From positions 1,534,613 to 1,598,612 of the forward strand of contig NZ_NIBV01000002.1 of assembly GCF_002632585.1 (NCBI RefSeq): DNA of 64,000 bases. Reading direction: 5' to 3'. How positions within the stretch are numbered: the stretch's first letter is position 1; every line of letters starts with the position of its first letter. Source of the stretch: Xenorhabdus szentirmaii DSM 16338 (GTDB taxonomy: Bacteria > Pseudomonadota > Gammaproteobacteria > Enterobacterales > Enterobacteriaceae). Positions 8,507 to 16,850 of the stretch are shown piece after piece. The notes beneath the pieces were generated by a model that saw nothing but the letters and a program-made list of their open reading frames with translations, had not been told where the DNA came from and made no database searches. A program made the translations under genes and the position numbers.

Positions 8507-9277
8507 TTATTCCCAGTTGAGGCAAAAGTTTTTTTGTTGCCCAGTTTGTTGCAATAAGATACCTATTTTTTGTGCGTCATGATTTTTATATTTGAATTCG
8601 AAAGCATAATTTTCACTGTTTGAAGTGTTTGGATATTGTGTTGGAGTGGATTTACCAAGATTATATTTTTTATTATCAATTATTACCCAAAAGTCTTTAT
8701 TTTGAAATAAATCTATTACTTTCTGGCGACTTTCTTTATTTGGTTTAGTGCTTACATCAAAGAAAATAATTCCATCATACAAAAGAAAACACCATATTTT
8801 TTCAATATCTATTACATTACTCTGCTCATTATTTAATTCTCCAAAATGATGCCCCCAATCGAGATTTCTTATATAACCCCAAGCGACAGGCTCATTTGGT
8901 AAGCTAGGATTATTATATGTGCCACTCCCCGACGTAAGATCAAAAGACAGCATGCAATCTTCTGTCTTCATCAACTTCCAATCACACGCCATCAAATCTT
9001 CTGGTGTTGGCTCCCAAGGGAATGGAAAACTTTGTTGGTCATGCTTCTCAATATGGATAGGCCCACTACCATCATTTTTAGCAGAGAGCTGAATGTATTC
9101 ATTAGCACCCCATCCACTGCGGCTTAATACCTTTCCTATATACACTTGCATTAGCGCCCATGGTGAAGAACCGTCTGGTGCCACATTGTCAACTTCGATA
9201 TCAATCTGCTTCTTATAGTGGTACAGGTCAGGATCAAATGGGCATTGTTTATTATCCAACTTATTCACTTCAGACAT
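8507..9277 (-). CDS. Tad2-like (DUF2829) domain protein with unknown C-terminal domain
   Basis: A 256-residue protein, no signal peptide. Residues about 38-112 show the DUF2829 pattern: SPWALMQVYIGKVLSRSGW, then EYIQLSAKNDGSG, then PWEPTPEDLMACDWKLM. DUF2829 is the fold of Tad2, a phage protein that sequesters the cyclic ADP-ribose signal of the Thoeris defence system. Tad2 itself is usually a single small domain; here about 145 further residues follow (WGYIRNLDWGHHFG, then a Lys/Asn-rich end) that I do not recognise. The neighbours are phage fragments, which fits a mobile origin. An anti-Thoeris role is inferred from the domain only. Base composition is more AT-rich than the core genes around it. 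Confidence 0.65.
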   Translation of the reverse strand: MSEVNKLDNKQCPFDPDLYHYKKQIDIEVDNVAPDGSSPWALMQVYIGKVLSRSGWGANEYIQLSAKNDGSGPIHIEKHDQQSFPFPWEPTPEDLMACDWKLMKTEDCMLSFDLTSGSGTYNNPSLPNEPVAWGYIRNLDWGHHFGELNNEQSNVIDIEKIWCFLLYDGIIFFDVSTKPNKESRQKVIDLFQNKDFWVIIDNKKYNLGKSTPTQYPNTSNSENYAFEFKYKNHDAQKIGILLQQTGQQKNFCLNWE

Positions 9278-9453
9278 AAGTCCCTCACTTTATTATTCAT
9301 TAAAGGTCATTTCAGCCTACTGTTAACTCATCAGAAACCTTACTTAAGTCAAATTTTGTTCTCAATCGGATTACGACTATAGCAAGGTTCATAATTTGAA
9401 AGATGATGCACCATTCGGTGAAGTCTATATTCCCAGCCGCTTTTGCAATCAGC

Positions 9454-9690
9454 TTAGGCACGGTTCGCCTTGCATACTGAGTTAACCCCTACCGTGCTGA
9501 ACTTGTCTTCTTCGCTCACCTCGTTCTTGGCAAAGAATGCCGTCATGCCAAACTTAGCCTGTGAGGTTGCCATACCTAAAGCGGCCGCCGTATCCATACC
9601 TTGCATTCTGTCCGGGGCGGTACTGGTGGAAGCGTCACTAAAAGTCGGTGATTTAGGGTGAAAATGTTTCAGGGTTGATTCGAGTTTCAT
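9454..9690 (-). pseudogene. Phage antitermination protein Q (Q82-type), N-terminal fragment
   Basis: The first 60 or so residues (MKLESTLKHFHPKSPTFSD and MDTAAALGMATSQAKFGMTAFFAK) look like the start of lambdoid Q antiterminators of the phage 82 type. Those are over 200 residues and have zinc-binding CxxC motifs later. Here the frame departs from the family after EVSEEDK and stops at 78 residues, so the functional part is missing. It lies 2 bases after a Toprim fragment on the same strand, as in a decayed lambdoid early-to-late region. Confidence 0.55.
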
Positions 9691-9692
9691 TA

Positions 9693-10165
9693 TTACCCTT
9701 CCTCCCGCTGTTCTTTCATAAATACCAACTCCCTAACCTGATCACCGTTCTGGAGCATATCATTGAAATCCCCGTGATCGGGCCAGTAAACACTGACTTG
9801 CTCTAAGTCGTTGTGGGCGGATAAATTCTTTTGGGCGCATTTCCGGGCGGGGGGTTGACCTGTCGCGCTCTGGTCATAATCCGCAAAGATAATGAGATGC
9901 TTAACGCCGTTGGGAACAAGGAACTTCTCCATAAAGCCGGCGTTCACCGTTGACCATGTGTTTACGCCGTAAATCTGTTTGTACGACAAGGCAGTTTCAA
10001 TACCCTCTGCAACCCTCAATGTGGACGCCACCGGAAATAAACGGATTGCCAATGATTGGGCGTGCTCGCGATAGCTTTCTTCTTATGCGGCATCCCGTTT
10101 TTTCTGTACGGTGATATTGGCTTTTTTATCGCCATCAAGGTACGTGTGGTGCAAGGAACACTCTT
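9693..10165 (-). pseudogene. Phage Toprim-domain primase fragment
   Basis: The frame from about 10055 to 9693 encodes LRVAEGIETALSYKQIYG, TWSTVNAGFMEKFLVPNGV and HLIIFADYDQSATGQ. This is the Toprim half of a phage primase: the Glu in EGIET and the DxD-like ADYD are the metal-binding positions. Upstream in the same frame a TAA (10083-10085) interrupts TYLDGDKKANITVQKKRDAA, which is the segment that normally comes before Toprim. Beyond about 10165 similarity is lost. The gene is truncated and holds a nonsense codon. Confidence 0.65.
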
Positions 10166-10326
10166 TCGGTAACGTTCATGAGCGTGATCTCGCCAACTAC
10201 ATTGATGAACAAAGAGAGCTTTCTGCAAAAGAACGTAGAAAAGATACAGTTTCAAAGGAAATAAGCGAACGAACCCGCCAAAAACTATCGGGGTGCTATC
10301 ATTTCAGCACCCCTTATATCATGTAG
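10166..10326 (+). pseudogene. Unidentified gene fragment ending at a hairpin
   Basis: A plus-strand frame here reads NVHERDLANYIDEQRELSA and continues as a charged helical stretch to a stop at 10326. It has no start of its own, because upstream the frame is antisense to the primase remnant. It therefore looks like the tail of a gene joined to the primase fragment by a deletion. I do not recognise the family. Confidence 0.3.
10290..10313 (+). terminator. Hairpin at the end of the gene fragment
   Basis: GGGGTGCT (10290-10297) pairs exactly with AGCACCCC (10306-10313), followed by TTATAT. It is a plausible intrinsic terminator on the plus strand. Confidence 0.5.
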
Positions 10327-10448
10327 TTCTTTGATTTATAAATTAATAACATCTATAGCATCTAGTGATCTTTAAAAGTCTGCGTGTAATATTATGATTC
10401 GTAGTGGAATTTTAACTCAACACTGTTATTGATGATAAAAATCGTTAT

Positions 10449-10532
10449 TTATGACAGAAGAGCACCAATGATTAATGTTACGGCTATCCAACTCCCTACA
10501 AACGTGATATAGCTTATCCATCTGTTATTCAT
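10449..10532 (-). CDS. 27-residue hydrophobic membrane peptide
   Basis: ATG at 10532 is preceded by AAGGA at good spacing. The frame encodes MNNRWISYITFVGSWIAVTL and then IIGALLS. Residues 7-26 make one uninterrupted membrane-spanning stretch after a short polar N-terminus with Arg4. Very small single-span proteins of this type are often type I toxins or regulators of membrane complexes. I do not recognise this one and no antisense RNA is evident. It stands alone between the primase debris and the lipoprotein operon. Confidence 0.45.
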   Translation of the reverse strand: MNNRWISYITFVGSWIAVTLIIGALLS

Positions 10533-10713
10533 TTTTGATTTCCTTCTTTATTATTTAACAAATATCCAGAGCTGCACAGTAGTGGCTAACATCGATTATC
10601 AGATATCCAAGACAGCATCAGCATGACTTGATATATATTCGGTAATCGGCATAAATACCATTCCAATATTTATTACATCAATGATGCCGTCAACACTTTC
10701 CAATAATTTGAGC

Positions 10714-10740
10714 AATAAAAAAGGCCGACTAAGCGGCCTT
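10714..10740 (-). terminator. Terminator of the minus-strand lipoprotein operon
   Basis: AAGGCCG (10721-10727) and CGGCCTT (10734-10740) form a stem. Read on the minus strand the stem is followed by a T-run (A-run at 10717-10722 on the plus strand). It lies about 40 bases after the end of the lipoprotein gene. Confidence 0.75.
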
Positions 10741-10781
10741 ATGATGCATTATTTTTAATGCATCTTTTTTAGATCTTCAGG

Positions 10782-11221
10782 TCATAATGGTTCTATTTTA
10801 TTCACTTTTTGAAAGCTAGCCCTAGAATATTGATTGTCATCCGGCTCTTCTTGGGTGAGTTCAAATGATTGCATCGTGGTTTTAGTTATCTCTGTCACTA
10901 TATAATCAAGTTTGTCCCCAGCTTCAAATTCCACATTTTCTGATTTATAGGTTAAATATATTTCATTACCTGAAATTGCATATTTCATTGTTCCTATTTC
11001 TTCTGAGTTTATCTCTCTTTCACTTGACTCACATAAGAAAGGGTAATAAACCATTTCACCGTTTACTTTGAAATTGAGCAAATAGTACCAACTTGCCAAT
11101 TCAGGCCATAATGATGACATAACCCAAATTCCTACTATGTTATCTCTGATGTTTTTTCCGGTGACAAAGCACATCCACCAGCTAACAGCATTAGCATAAT
11201 AAGAGAAATGATTTTTTTCAT
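10782..11221 (-). pseudogene. Lipoprotein gene split by a one-base shift in an A-run
   Basis: ATG at 11221 begins MKKIISLIMLMLLAGGCALS, a clear lipoprotein signal with lipobox AGGC. This frame stops at 11135. The overlapping frame carries on from DNIVGIWVMSSLWPELASW to a stop at 10782 with about 120 more residues. The two frames can be joined at the run of six A (11152-11157 in plus coordinates): one extra A would give a single lipoprotein of about 146 residues. So this is a frameshift mutation, a phase-variable tract or a sequencing error. No known family recognised. It follows the GhoS-like gene by 31 bases. Confidence 0.55.
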
Positions 11222-11252
11222 ACCTGCCTTATTGATATAACACGGCATAAAA

Positions 11253-11564
11253 TCAATCACCTGAACCTGATTCAGTCTGTTGTTTCTCAGGATACAGCGC
11301 AGCACTCCAGTTATTGTATGTACAAACAAATATAGAGGGATCTTTATTCGAGAACGGTGTAGCCATCGATTTAATCTTTTCCGTTAATTCCATGGATTCC
11401 AATGAAGAACTACCAATATAGGTTCCGCTGGGGAGGTGATGATTTTTTCCGTTAGGAAAACGAATAAACTGATTAAACTGATTTGCAGTCATCCTTTTAT
11501 GTAATTTTTCATAGCCATCAGTACCCGTTCCATACAACTCCACACGAACCAAATAACTTGCCAT
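11253..11564 (-). CDS. GhoS-like (DUF2622) protein
   Basis: A 103-residue protein that opens with MASYLVRVELYG, then DGYEKLHKRM, and LPSGTYIGSS in the middle. This pattern resembles the GhoS/DUF2622 family, small ferredoxin-like RNases; E. coli GhoS is the antitoxin of the type V GhoT/GhoS pair and cleaves ghoT mRNA. No GhoT-like membrane toxin is directly beside it; the only small membrane peptide nearby is at 10449-10532, on the same strand beyond the lipoprotein. The family call is moderate and the antitoxin role is inference. It is the first gene of a two-gene minus-strand unit. Confidence 0.5.
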   Translation of the reverse strand: MASYLVRVELYGTGTDGYEKLHKRMTANQFNQFIRFPNGKNHHLPSGTYIGSSSLESMELTEKIKSMATPFSNKDPSIFVCTYNNWSAALYPEKQQTESGSGD

Positions 11565-11771
11565 TTTCCATTCCTTGCTTTGACTATTGAACGAACAAGT
11601 TATCAGTTTTTATTCACTATTTAAAGCCGAAAAAGAGAGGGAAATATTCACATTAATGACTATTTCAAGAATGGATGCGTGTATTATTTAATTATAATTC
11701 TTTTTGATATTCGTTGAAAAAAATCCATTCAGATTATCTCTAAATAGATAAATATTCATTCATGAATGATA

Positions 11772-11930
11772 TTATCTTGAACAACAATTAAAACCCAAAG
11801 TATTTTCACATTCAGATTCTTTTTCACTAAGATATCTATCCCTATCGAGGTAGTAACGTGTCTTCCCTCCCCTTTTATAATTCAGATCTACCTCTAAAGT
11901 AATATCAAAGAGCAGCATATAATATGACAT
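11772..11930 (-). CDS. Possible small protein of 52 residues
   Basis: A short frame MSYYMLLFDITLEVDLNYKR, followed by a charged part with YYLDRDRYLSEKES and three Cys near the end (NCC). The amino-acid mix looks protein-like, but no good ribosome site is visible and I do not recognise it. It may be the tail of a lost gene. The rest of 11565-12213 is AT-rich and shows no other frame I can support. Confidence 0.25.
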   Translation of the reverse strand: MSYYMLLFDITLEVDLNYKRGGKTRYYLDRDRYLSEKESECENTLGFNCCSR

Positions 11931-12213
11931 GTTAATCTTTTAACTTTCGATTTCAGAACCGAATCATCCATTTATTATTTATTAAAAACTAATACTGGTA
12001 CTCAGACTTGAATTCTAGCTTTAGAATTAGGCATTTCCATTTCATCCATTACACTCATTTAATAAAAACATTTTGGTATTGCAAAATAATAACCTGAGCC
12101 CGTAAGGTATTCTAAATGCTGATTTCGGCTCCTATGCCCCCAATATGCCCAAAATAAGCCCCAAGCATACAATGCATGATATAAAATCCCTTTTATATCA
12201 ATCCATAAAACAC

Positions 12214-12660
12214 TTATTCGGGTTTATTGAGAATATGCTCTTCCCAGTCAACTACATCAGCTTCGCGCACAGCAATATACCTGACGGAAATACGCTCAGC
12301 GTGCATGGCTGATTTCGAACCATTAATCAATGGATGCCATGGCAATAATTTTTTCCCTTCGCCAATCAAACGATAGGCACAGGTTTGCGGCAGCCACTCA
12401 AAAGTCACCATATTCTCACGTGTCAGTTTGATACAGTCAGGTTCATACCTGAAACGATCCTCATAATTTTTACACTGACACGTCTTAATATTCAGTTGAT
12501 TGCAAGCAACGTTGGTGAAATAGATTTCATCAGTATCTTCATCCATCAACTTATTCAGGCAGCACTGACCACAACCATCACACAGTGCTTCCCATTCTTG
12601 ATCTGTCATTTGCTCCAGGGTTTTAACCTGCCAAAAAGGTTGAGACATAATTTCTGTCAT
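12214..12660 (-). CDS. ycgN: YcgN family cysteine-cluster protein (UPF0260)
   Basis: A 148-residue protein of the YkgJ/UPF0260 group. The cysteine cluster CDGCGQCC is near residues 27-34, with further Cys in NVACNQL and TCQCKNY; these are thought to bind zinc or an iron-sulfur centre. The end, [11 protein letters not shown], is the family terminus. Biochemical role unknown. It follows ycgM by 9 bases, and the ycgM-ycgN order next to ycgL and minCDE is conserved in enterobacteria. Confidence 0.93.
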   Translation of the reverse strand: MTEIMSQPFWQVKTLEQMTDQEWEALCDGCGQCCLNKLMDEDTDEIYFTNVACNQLNIKTCQCKNYEDRFRYEPDCIKLTRENMVTFEWLPQTCAYRLIGEGKKLLPWHPLINGSKSAMHAERISVRYIAVREADVVDWEEHILNKPE

Positions 12661-12669
12661 TCCTCATGG

Positions 12670-13326
12670 TTAAATTACTCTGGTTGTCAAAACATACTCA
12701 TTAAGAGAGATGCTTAGGTTATCACCAGAGTGTAATGGCCCTACGCCTTCAGGCGTTCCCGTTAAAATAATATCGCCCGGACGCAGGGTAAAAAAACGTG
12801 ACATATAGCTAATCAGCGGGACTATAGGTATTCGCATGTCACTCGTATTGCCGTTCTGGCGCAATTCACCATTCACTGTCAAAGACAGTTGAGTATTTTG
12901 TGGATCACCAAAGGCATTCGCCGGGATAAAACCCGATATCGGGCACGAGCCATCAAATGCCTTGCTTTTTTCCCACGGTTGCCCTGACCGTTTAAATTCA
13001 CGTTGCAAATCACGTAATGTCAAATCCAGTGCAACAGCAAAGCCCGCAATCGCTTGACTTACGCGTTCCTCATTAGCGTTTTTCAGTGTTGAACCAATCA
13101 AAACCGCCAATTCAATTTCATGATGCACTGAACCTAGTGTATACGGAATGGAAACAGGCTGACAGAGATCGCAAAGTGCCGTTTCAGGTTTGATGAATAT
13201 CACGGGTTCATCAGTAGCCTGAGAACCCATTTCTTTCATGTGATTCTCGTAATTACTGCCAACACAAACGACTTTATTAGCAGGAAAATTTAACAATACC
13301 CCCTGCCAATCTCGATGCTGATACAT
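12670..13326 (-). CDS. ycgM: Fumarylacetoacetate hydrolase family protein YcgM
   Basis: A 218-residue FAH-fold enzyme. The metal-binding Glu residues sit in SVHHEIELAVLIG (about 68-80) and a Asp follows in VALDLTLRD. LTGTPEGVGPL near the C-terminus is the usual family signature. Homologues hydrolyse acylpyruvates or decarboxylate oxaloacetate (FAHD1-like); the substrate here is not shown. The start MYQHRDWQG is chosen because AAGGAAG lies at the right distance and it matches E. coli YcgM; a longer frame extends 13 codons upstream. Confidence 0.92.
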   Translation of the reverse strand: MYQHRDWQGVLLNFPANKVVCVGSNYENHMKEMGSQATDEPVIFIKPETALCDLCQPVSIPYTLGSVHHEIELAVLIGSTLKNANEERVSQAIAGFAVALDLTLRDLQREFKRSGQPWEKSKAFDGSCPISGFIPANAFGDPQNTQLSLTVNGELRQNGNTSDMRIPIVPLISYMSRFFTLRPGDIILTGTPEGVGPLHSGDNLSISLNEYVLTTRVI

Positions 13327-13382
13327 AATATTCTTCCTTATCTGTTTCCAATACGCCTGGGCCAAGTTTTACACTCTGAGTT

Positions 13383-14483
13383 TCAGTGAGTAAGGAAATG
13401 GGTTCGTTGCGTGATACCATCTGCCATCATACCAACACTGAGGGCAAAGTAGTAAGAACGATTCCAATGCATAATAGTACGGAAATTTTGGGTGACCCAA
13501 AATGCTCTTTTGGCAGGAGCATCCGGGATAACAATCCAGCCCTTAGTATTTGCCGGTAAATTTTCCAAATGAGGCGATGACACCCCCAGCATCTGCCATT
13601 GAGCAATGGTTTTCCCCTGTTCAGTTTTGATCCCTTCCAGAGTCATGTCAAAATCCGCAGGCAAAGAAATGCGATATCCCCACGGTAAATCTTGCTGCCA
13701 TCCTTCCTTGGCCAAATAGTTTGCCGTAGAGGCGAAAACATCGGTTTTGTTATCCCAAATATCAATTTTTCCATCGTCATCCCCATCTGCACCATAGGTT
13801 AAATAGGAAGTTGGCATAAACTGATTTTGCCCCATCGCCCCCGCCCAAGAGCCTTTTAGTGTTTTGTTTTCATCAATGTATTGGCTCTCCATGATTTCCA
13901 GCGCTGCCAATAATTGTTTGATGAAAAACACTTCTCGACGGCCTTCGAAAGCCAGTGTTGATAATGCGGAGATAACATCTTCTTTTCCCTGAAGTTTACC
14001 AAAGCCGCTTTCCAGGCCCCATAAAGCAACGATATAGGCTTCCGGTACTTTGTATTTGTGGCTGATTTTCGCTAACTGGGAAAGATGGTTTTTATATTGT
14101 GCAACACCTTGTTCAATTTTCCAGGTTGGCAAAACACGTTTCAGGTAATCATCCAAGGTAATTTTTTTTTCCGGCTGATTACGGTCAGCCTTAATGACCC
14201 GTGGAATAAAATGGATATCAGCAAATGCCCTGTCCAATGTTGTTTCACTGAAACCCTGCTCGCGCGCTTGCTGTTTCAGCAATGCCACATAAGCAGGAAA
14301 TTGCGATGGTTCACGGGAATCCAATGGAAAATGTTGCACCAATCCCCGAACTTCTGCCTTTGATTGGGCAGTCAATGCAGGTTGGTTGTTCAACTGTTTA
14401 TCACATAGGCCGGCAGTACATGATGCATTGCAACCTGACAGTAAGGTTGCCGTCAATAAAGTCATCCCAGTGATCAATTTCAT
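13383..14483 (-). CDS. MltB-type lytic murein transglycosylase lipoprotein
   Basis: A 366-residue lipoprotein. Lipobox LLSGC (Cys18) directs it to the outer membrane. The catalytic Glu158 is in ALWGLESGFGK, followed by GAMGQNQFMPTSYL, the MltB/SltB active-site region. The acidic DGDDDGKIDIWD is an EF-hand-like calcium loop seen in this family. Such enzymes cleave the glycan strands of peptidoglycan and leave 1,6-anhydro ends. It lies between ycgL and ycgM on the minus strand, 56 bases from ycgM. Confidence 0.9.
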   Translation of the reverse strand: MKLITGMTLLTATLLSGCNASCTAGLCDKQLNNQPALTAQSKAEVRGLVQHFPLDSREPSQFPAYVALLKQQAREQGFSETTLDRAFADIHFIPRVIKADRNQPEKKITLDDYLKRVLPTWKIEQGVAQYKNHLSQLAKISHKYKVPEAYIVALWGLESGFGKLQGKEDVISALSTLAFEGRREVFFIKQLLAALEIMESQYIDENKTLKGSWAGAMGQNQFMPTSYLTYGADGDDDGKIDIWDNKTDVFASTANYLAKEGWQQDLPWGYRISLPADFDMTLEGIKTEQGKTIAQWQMLGVSSPHLENLPANTKGWIVIPDAPAKRAFWVTQNFRTIMHWNRSYYFALSVGMMADGITQRTHFLTH

Positions 14484-14527
14484 AAATCAGTTCCTCAATT
14501 CAGGAGCACACAATTGCCAGCAATTAT

Positions 14528-14806
14528 TTATTTTTTCATGGGTTCTAAATGCTCATTGAGCAAACTTTCCACTGGTGGGGGAACTTGCAAATAAAACCCT
14601 TTTTCATTCAGCGCCGTTTTCACTTTTTCAATATCGGCATTGGCCAGTTTTTTTCTGTCTGACAATGAAATCATCATTGAATATTGTGGTTCCCCAAAGG
14701 TTTTTAATAATTCTTCAGGAACGCGTGAAAAATCACCTCTTTTTTCAATATAAAGATATGTCTGGTCACGTTTTGGGCTTCTATAGATTACACAAATCAT
14801 TGGCAT
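14528..14806 (-). CDS. ycgL: YcgL domain protein
   Basis: A 92-residue YcgL protein: [20 protein letters not shown], then [14 protein letters not shown] and [11 protein letters not shown] are the family landmarks. Small cytoplasmic protein of unknown function, nearly always upstream of and divergent from minC. It is transcribed away from minCDE with a shared intergenic region of about 150 bases. Confidence 0.93.
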   Translation of the reverse strand: MPMICVIYRSPKRDQTYLYIEKRGDFSRVPEELLKTFGEPQYSMMISLSDRKKLANADIEKVKTALNEKGFYLQVPPPVESLLNEHLEPMKK

Positions 14807-14960
14807 AAACTCTTTTTAATTAACTCTGCGACTTGCTTGAATAATTCACTAACTATAACATGCTTATTATATTTAAGAATATCGTCTCCCAGATACTGTT
14901 ACAGAAAACAGTTCCAGAGATTTTTGTGGGAAACCCTAACTTTGCTGAGTCAGAATATCG

Positions 14961-15644
14961 ATGCCACAGTCGCCAATTGAGCTAAAAGGCAGTAATTTTA
15001 CGCTTTCGGTTGTTCATCTGCATGATGACCAGCCGGAAATCATTCACAAGGCTATCCAGGAAAAAATGGAACAGGCCCCTGACTTCCTGAAGAATGCGCC
15101 TGTTGTTATCAATATAGCCAATCTTCCTGTTGACGCAGACATTTCCGCTCTTTGCAAAATCATCGAGTCGGTTGGGCTGCGTATTGTCGGCATTAGTGGT
15201 TGTCAAAACGAAGAGCAACGAAAAATAGTTTTAAAATCAGAACTTCCTTTACTAAAAGAGGGAAAAAGTCAAAAAGCTCTTACACAAGAAAATAATCAAA
15301 CTGAACCAATTTTCAAAAAAACTCGTATAATTAATACACCTGTTCGTTCAGGACAAAGAATTTATGCGCCAAACAGCGACCTCATTGTAACAAGCAATGT
15401 GAGCGCTGGCGCTGAATTAATCGCTGATGGAAATATTCATATATACGGCGTGCTGCGTGGACGAGTATTGGCAGGCGCATCTGGTGATCAAGAGAGCCAG
15501 ATTTTCTGCACTCATTTAAATGCTGAACTCGCTTCTATTGCCGGTCAATATTGGCTCAGCGAAAAATTCCCGGACGATTTTGTTGGAAAAGCAGCAAAAT
15601 TACGTCTGGTGAACAATGAATTAACTATTGAAACTTTAGTCTAG
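14961..15644 (+). CDS. minC: Septum-site determining protein MinC
   Basis: A 227-residue division inhibitor. The N-terminal domain (about 1-100) blocks FtsZ polymers. After a Lys/Gln-rich linker (about 100-118), the C-terminal beta-helix domain ([19 protein letters not shown], then [13 protein letters not shown]) binds MinD and dimerises. MinD recruits it to the membrane near the poles. It is the first gene of minCDE, with 23 bases to minD. Confidence 0.97.
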   Translation: MPQSPIELKGSNFTLSVVHLHDDQPEIIHKAIQEKMEQAPDFLKNAPVVINIANLPVDADISALCKIIESVGLRIVGISGCQNEEQRKIVLKSELPLLKEGKSQKALTQENNQTEPIFKKTRIINTPVRSGQRIYAPNSDLIVTSNVSAGAELIADGNIHIYGVLRGRVLAGASGDQESQIFCTHLNAELASIAGQYWLSEKFPDDFVGKAAKLRLVNNELTIETLV

Positions 15645-15667
15645 CCCTTATAACAAGGAATCGCTTC

Positions 15668-16480
15668 ATGGCACGCATTATTGTTGTTACATCTGGTAAA
15701 GGTGGCGTTGGCAAAACCACTTCAAGCGCGGCCATTTCTACTGGTCTCGCCCAAAAAGGGAAAAAAACCGTCGTTATCGATTTTGATATCGGTTTACGAA
15801 ATCTCGATTTGATCATGGGCTGTGAACGTCGAGTAGTCTTTGACTTCGTGAACGTCATTCAAGGTGATGCCACTTTAAATCAAGCGCTTATAAAAGATAA
15901 GCGCACAGATAATTTATACATTTTGCCTGCTTCTCAAACCCGTGATAAAGATGCCCTTACCCGGGACGGCGTCGAAAAAATCCTGAATGAGTTGGATCAA
16001 CAGGGATTTGAATTTATTATCTGTGATTCACCAGCCGGTATTGAAAGTGGTGCATTGATGGCGCTTTACTTTGCCGATGAAGCAATTATTACAACAAATC
16101 CAGAGGTTTCGTCTGTTCGCGACTCTGACCGCATTTTAGGTATCTTGGCGTCTAAATCACGCCGGGCAGAACAAGGCGATGAACCCATCAAAGAACACCT
16201 TCTTCTGACGCGTTATAATCCGGGACGCGTCAACCGTGGTGATATGCTGAGCATGGAAGATGTCCTGGAAATACTGTGCATTCCTTTAATTGGTGTCATA
16301 CCAGAGGACCAGTCGGTTCTCCGTTCGTCCAACCAAGGTGAACCTGTCATTCTGGATAAAGAGTCTGATGCGGGGATAGCATATGCAGATACCGTATTAC
16401 GTTTACTCGGTGAAGAACGACCTTTCCGTTTCATCGAAGAAGAAAAGAAGGGCTTTTTAAAACGCCTGTTTGGGGGGTAA
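15668..16480 (+). CDS. minD: Septum-site determining ATPase MinD
   Basis: A 270-residue ParA/MinD ATPase. The deviant Walker A SGKGGVGKTT (residues 9-18, with the signature Lys11 and Lys16) and DFDIGLRNLD are intact. The C-terminal amphipathic helix KKGFLKRLFGG binds the membrane when ATP is bound. MinD carries MinC to the membrane and oscillates pole to pole with MinE. AAGGAA precedes the ATG. Confidence 0.98.
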   Translation: MARIIVVTSGKGGVGKTTSSAAISTGLAQKGKKTVVIDFDIGLRNLDLIMGCERRVVFDFVNVIQGDATLNQALIKDKRTDNLYILPASQTRDKDALTRDGVEKILNELDQQGFEFIICDSPAGIESGALMALYFADEAIITTNPEVSSVRDSDRILGILASKSRRAEQGDEPIKEHLLLTRYNPGRVNRGDMLSMEDVLEILCIPLIGVIPEDQSVLRSSNQGEPVILDKESDAGIAYADTVLRLLGEERPFRFIEEEKKGFLKRLFGG

Positions 16481-16483
16481 CGC

Positions 16484-16753
16484 ATGGCTTTGTTAGATTT
16501 CTTCCTGTCGAGAAAAAAACCGACAGCCAATATCGCCAAGGAGCGGCTACAAATCATCGTGGCAGAGCGGCGCCGTGGTGACTCGGAGCCTGCCTATTTG
16601 CCTGAAATGAAGAGAGATATTCTGGCCGTTATTTGCAAATATGTGCAAATCAATCCAGAAATGCTTTCTGTGCAGTTTGAGCAAAAAAATGATGACATCT
16701 CAGTACTGGAACTCAATGTAACATTACCGGAGATTGAGGAATCGCTAAAATAG
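16484..16753 (+). CDS. minE: Cell division topological specificity factor MinE
   Basis: An 89-residue MinE. The N-terminal [12 protein letters not shown] is the membrane-targeting part, [15 protein letters not shown] is the MinD-contact helix/strand that triggers ATP hydrolysis, and the rest is the dimer domain. It begins 3 bases after minD, so it is translationally coupled. A hairpin follows at 16804. Confidence 0.97.
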   Translation: MALLDFFLSRKKPTANIAKERLQIIVAERRRGDSEPAYLPEMKRDILAVICKYVQINPEMLSVQFEQKNDDISVLELNVTLPEIEESLK

Positions 16754-16803
16754 CAGTATCAAATGACGCTATTTAATTGAATACTGTGATTTTTCAGTAA
16801 TAG

Positions 16804-16826
16804 ATCGGGATGTATAACATCCCGAT
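16804..16826. terminator. Shared hairpin between minE and rnd
   Basis: ATCGGGATG (16804-16812) and CATCCCGAT (16818-16826) form a 9-bp stem with a TATAA loop and TT after it. It lies between two convergent genes and could act for both. Confidence 0.65.
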
Positions 16827-16850
16827 TTAAGTTGACAGCACCGTTTTGCA

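Noticed and set aside
11152-11157. Programmed -1 frameshift in the lipoprotein
   Set aside because: The zero-frame codons GAA AAA ACA do not form a proper slippery heptamer for the needed shift and no stimulating stem is seen; an indel in the A-run is likelier.
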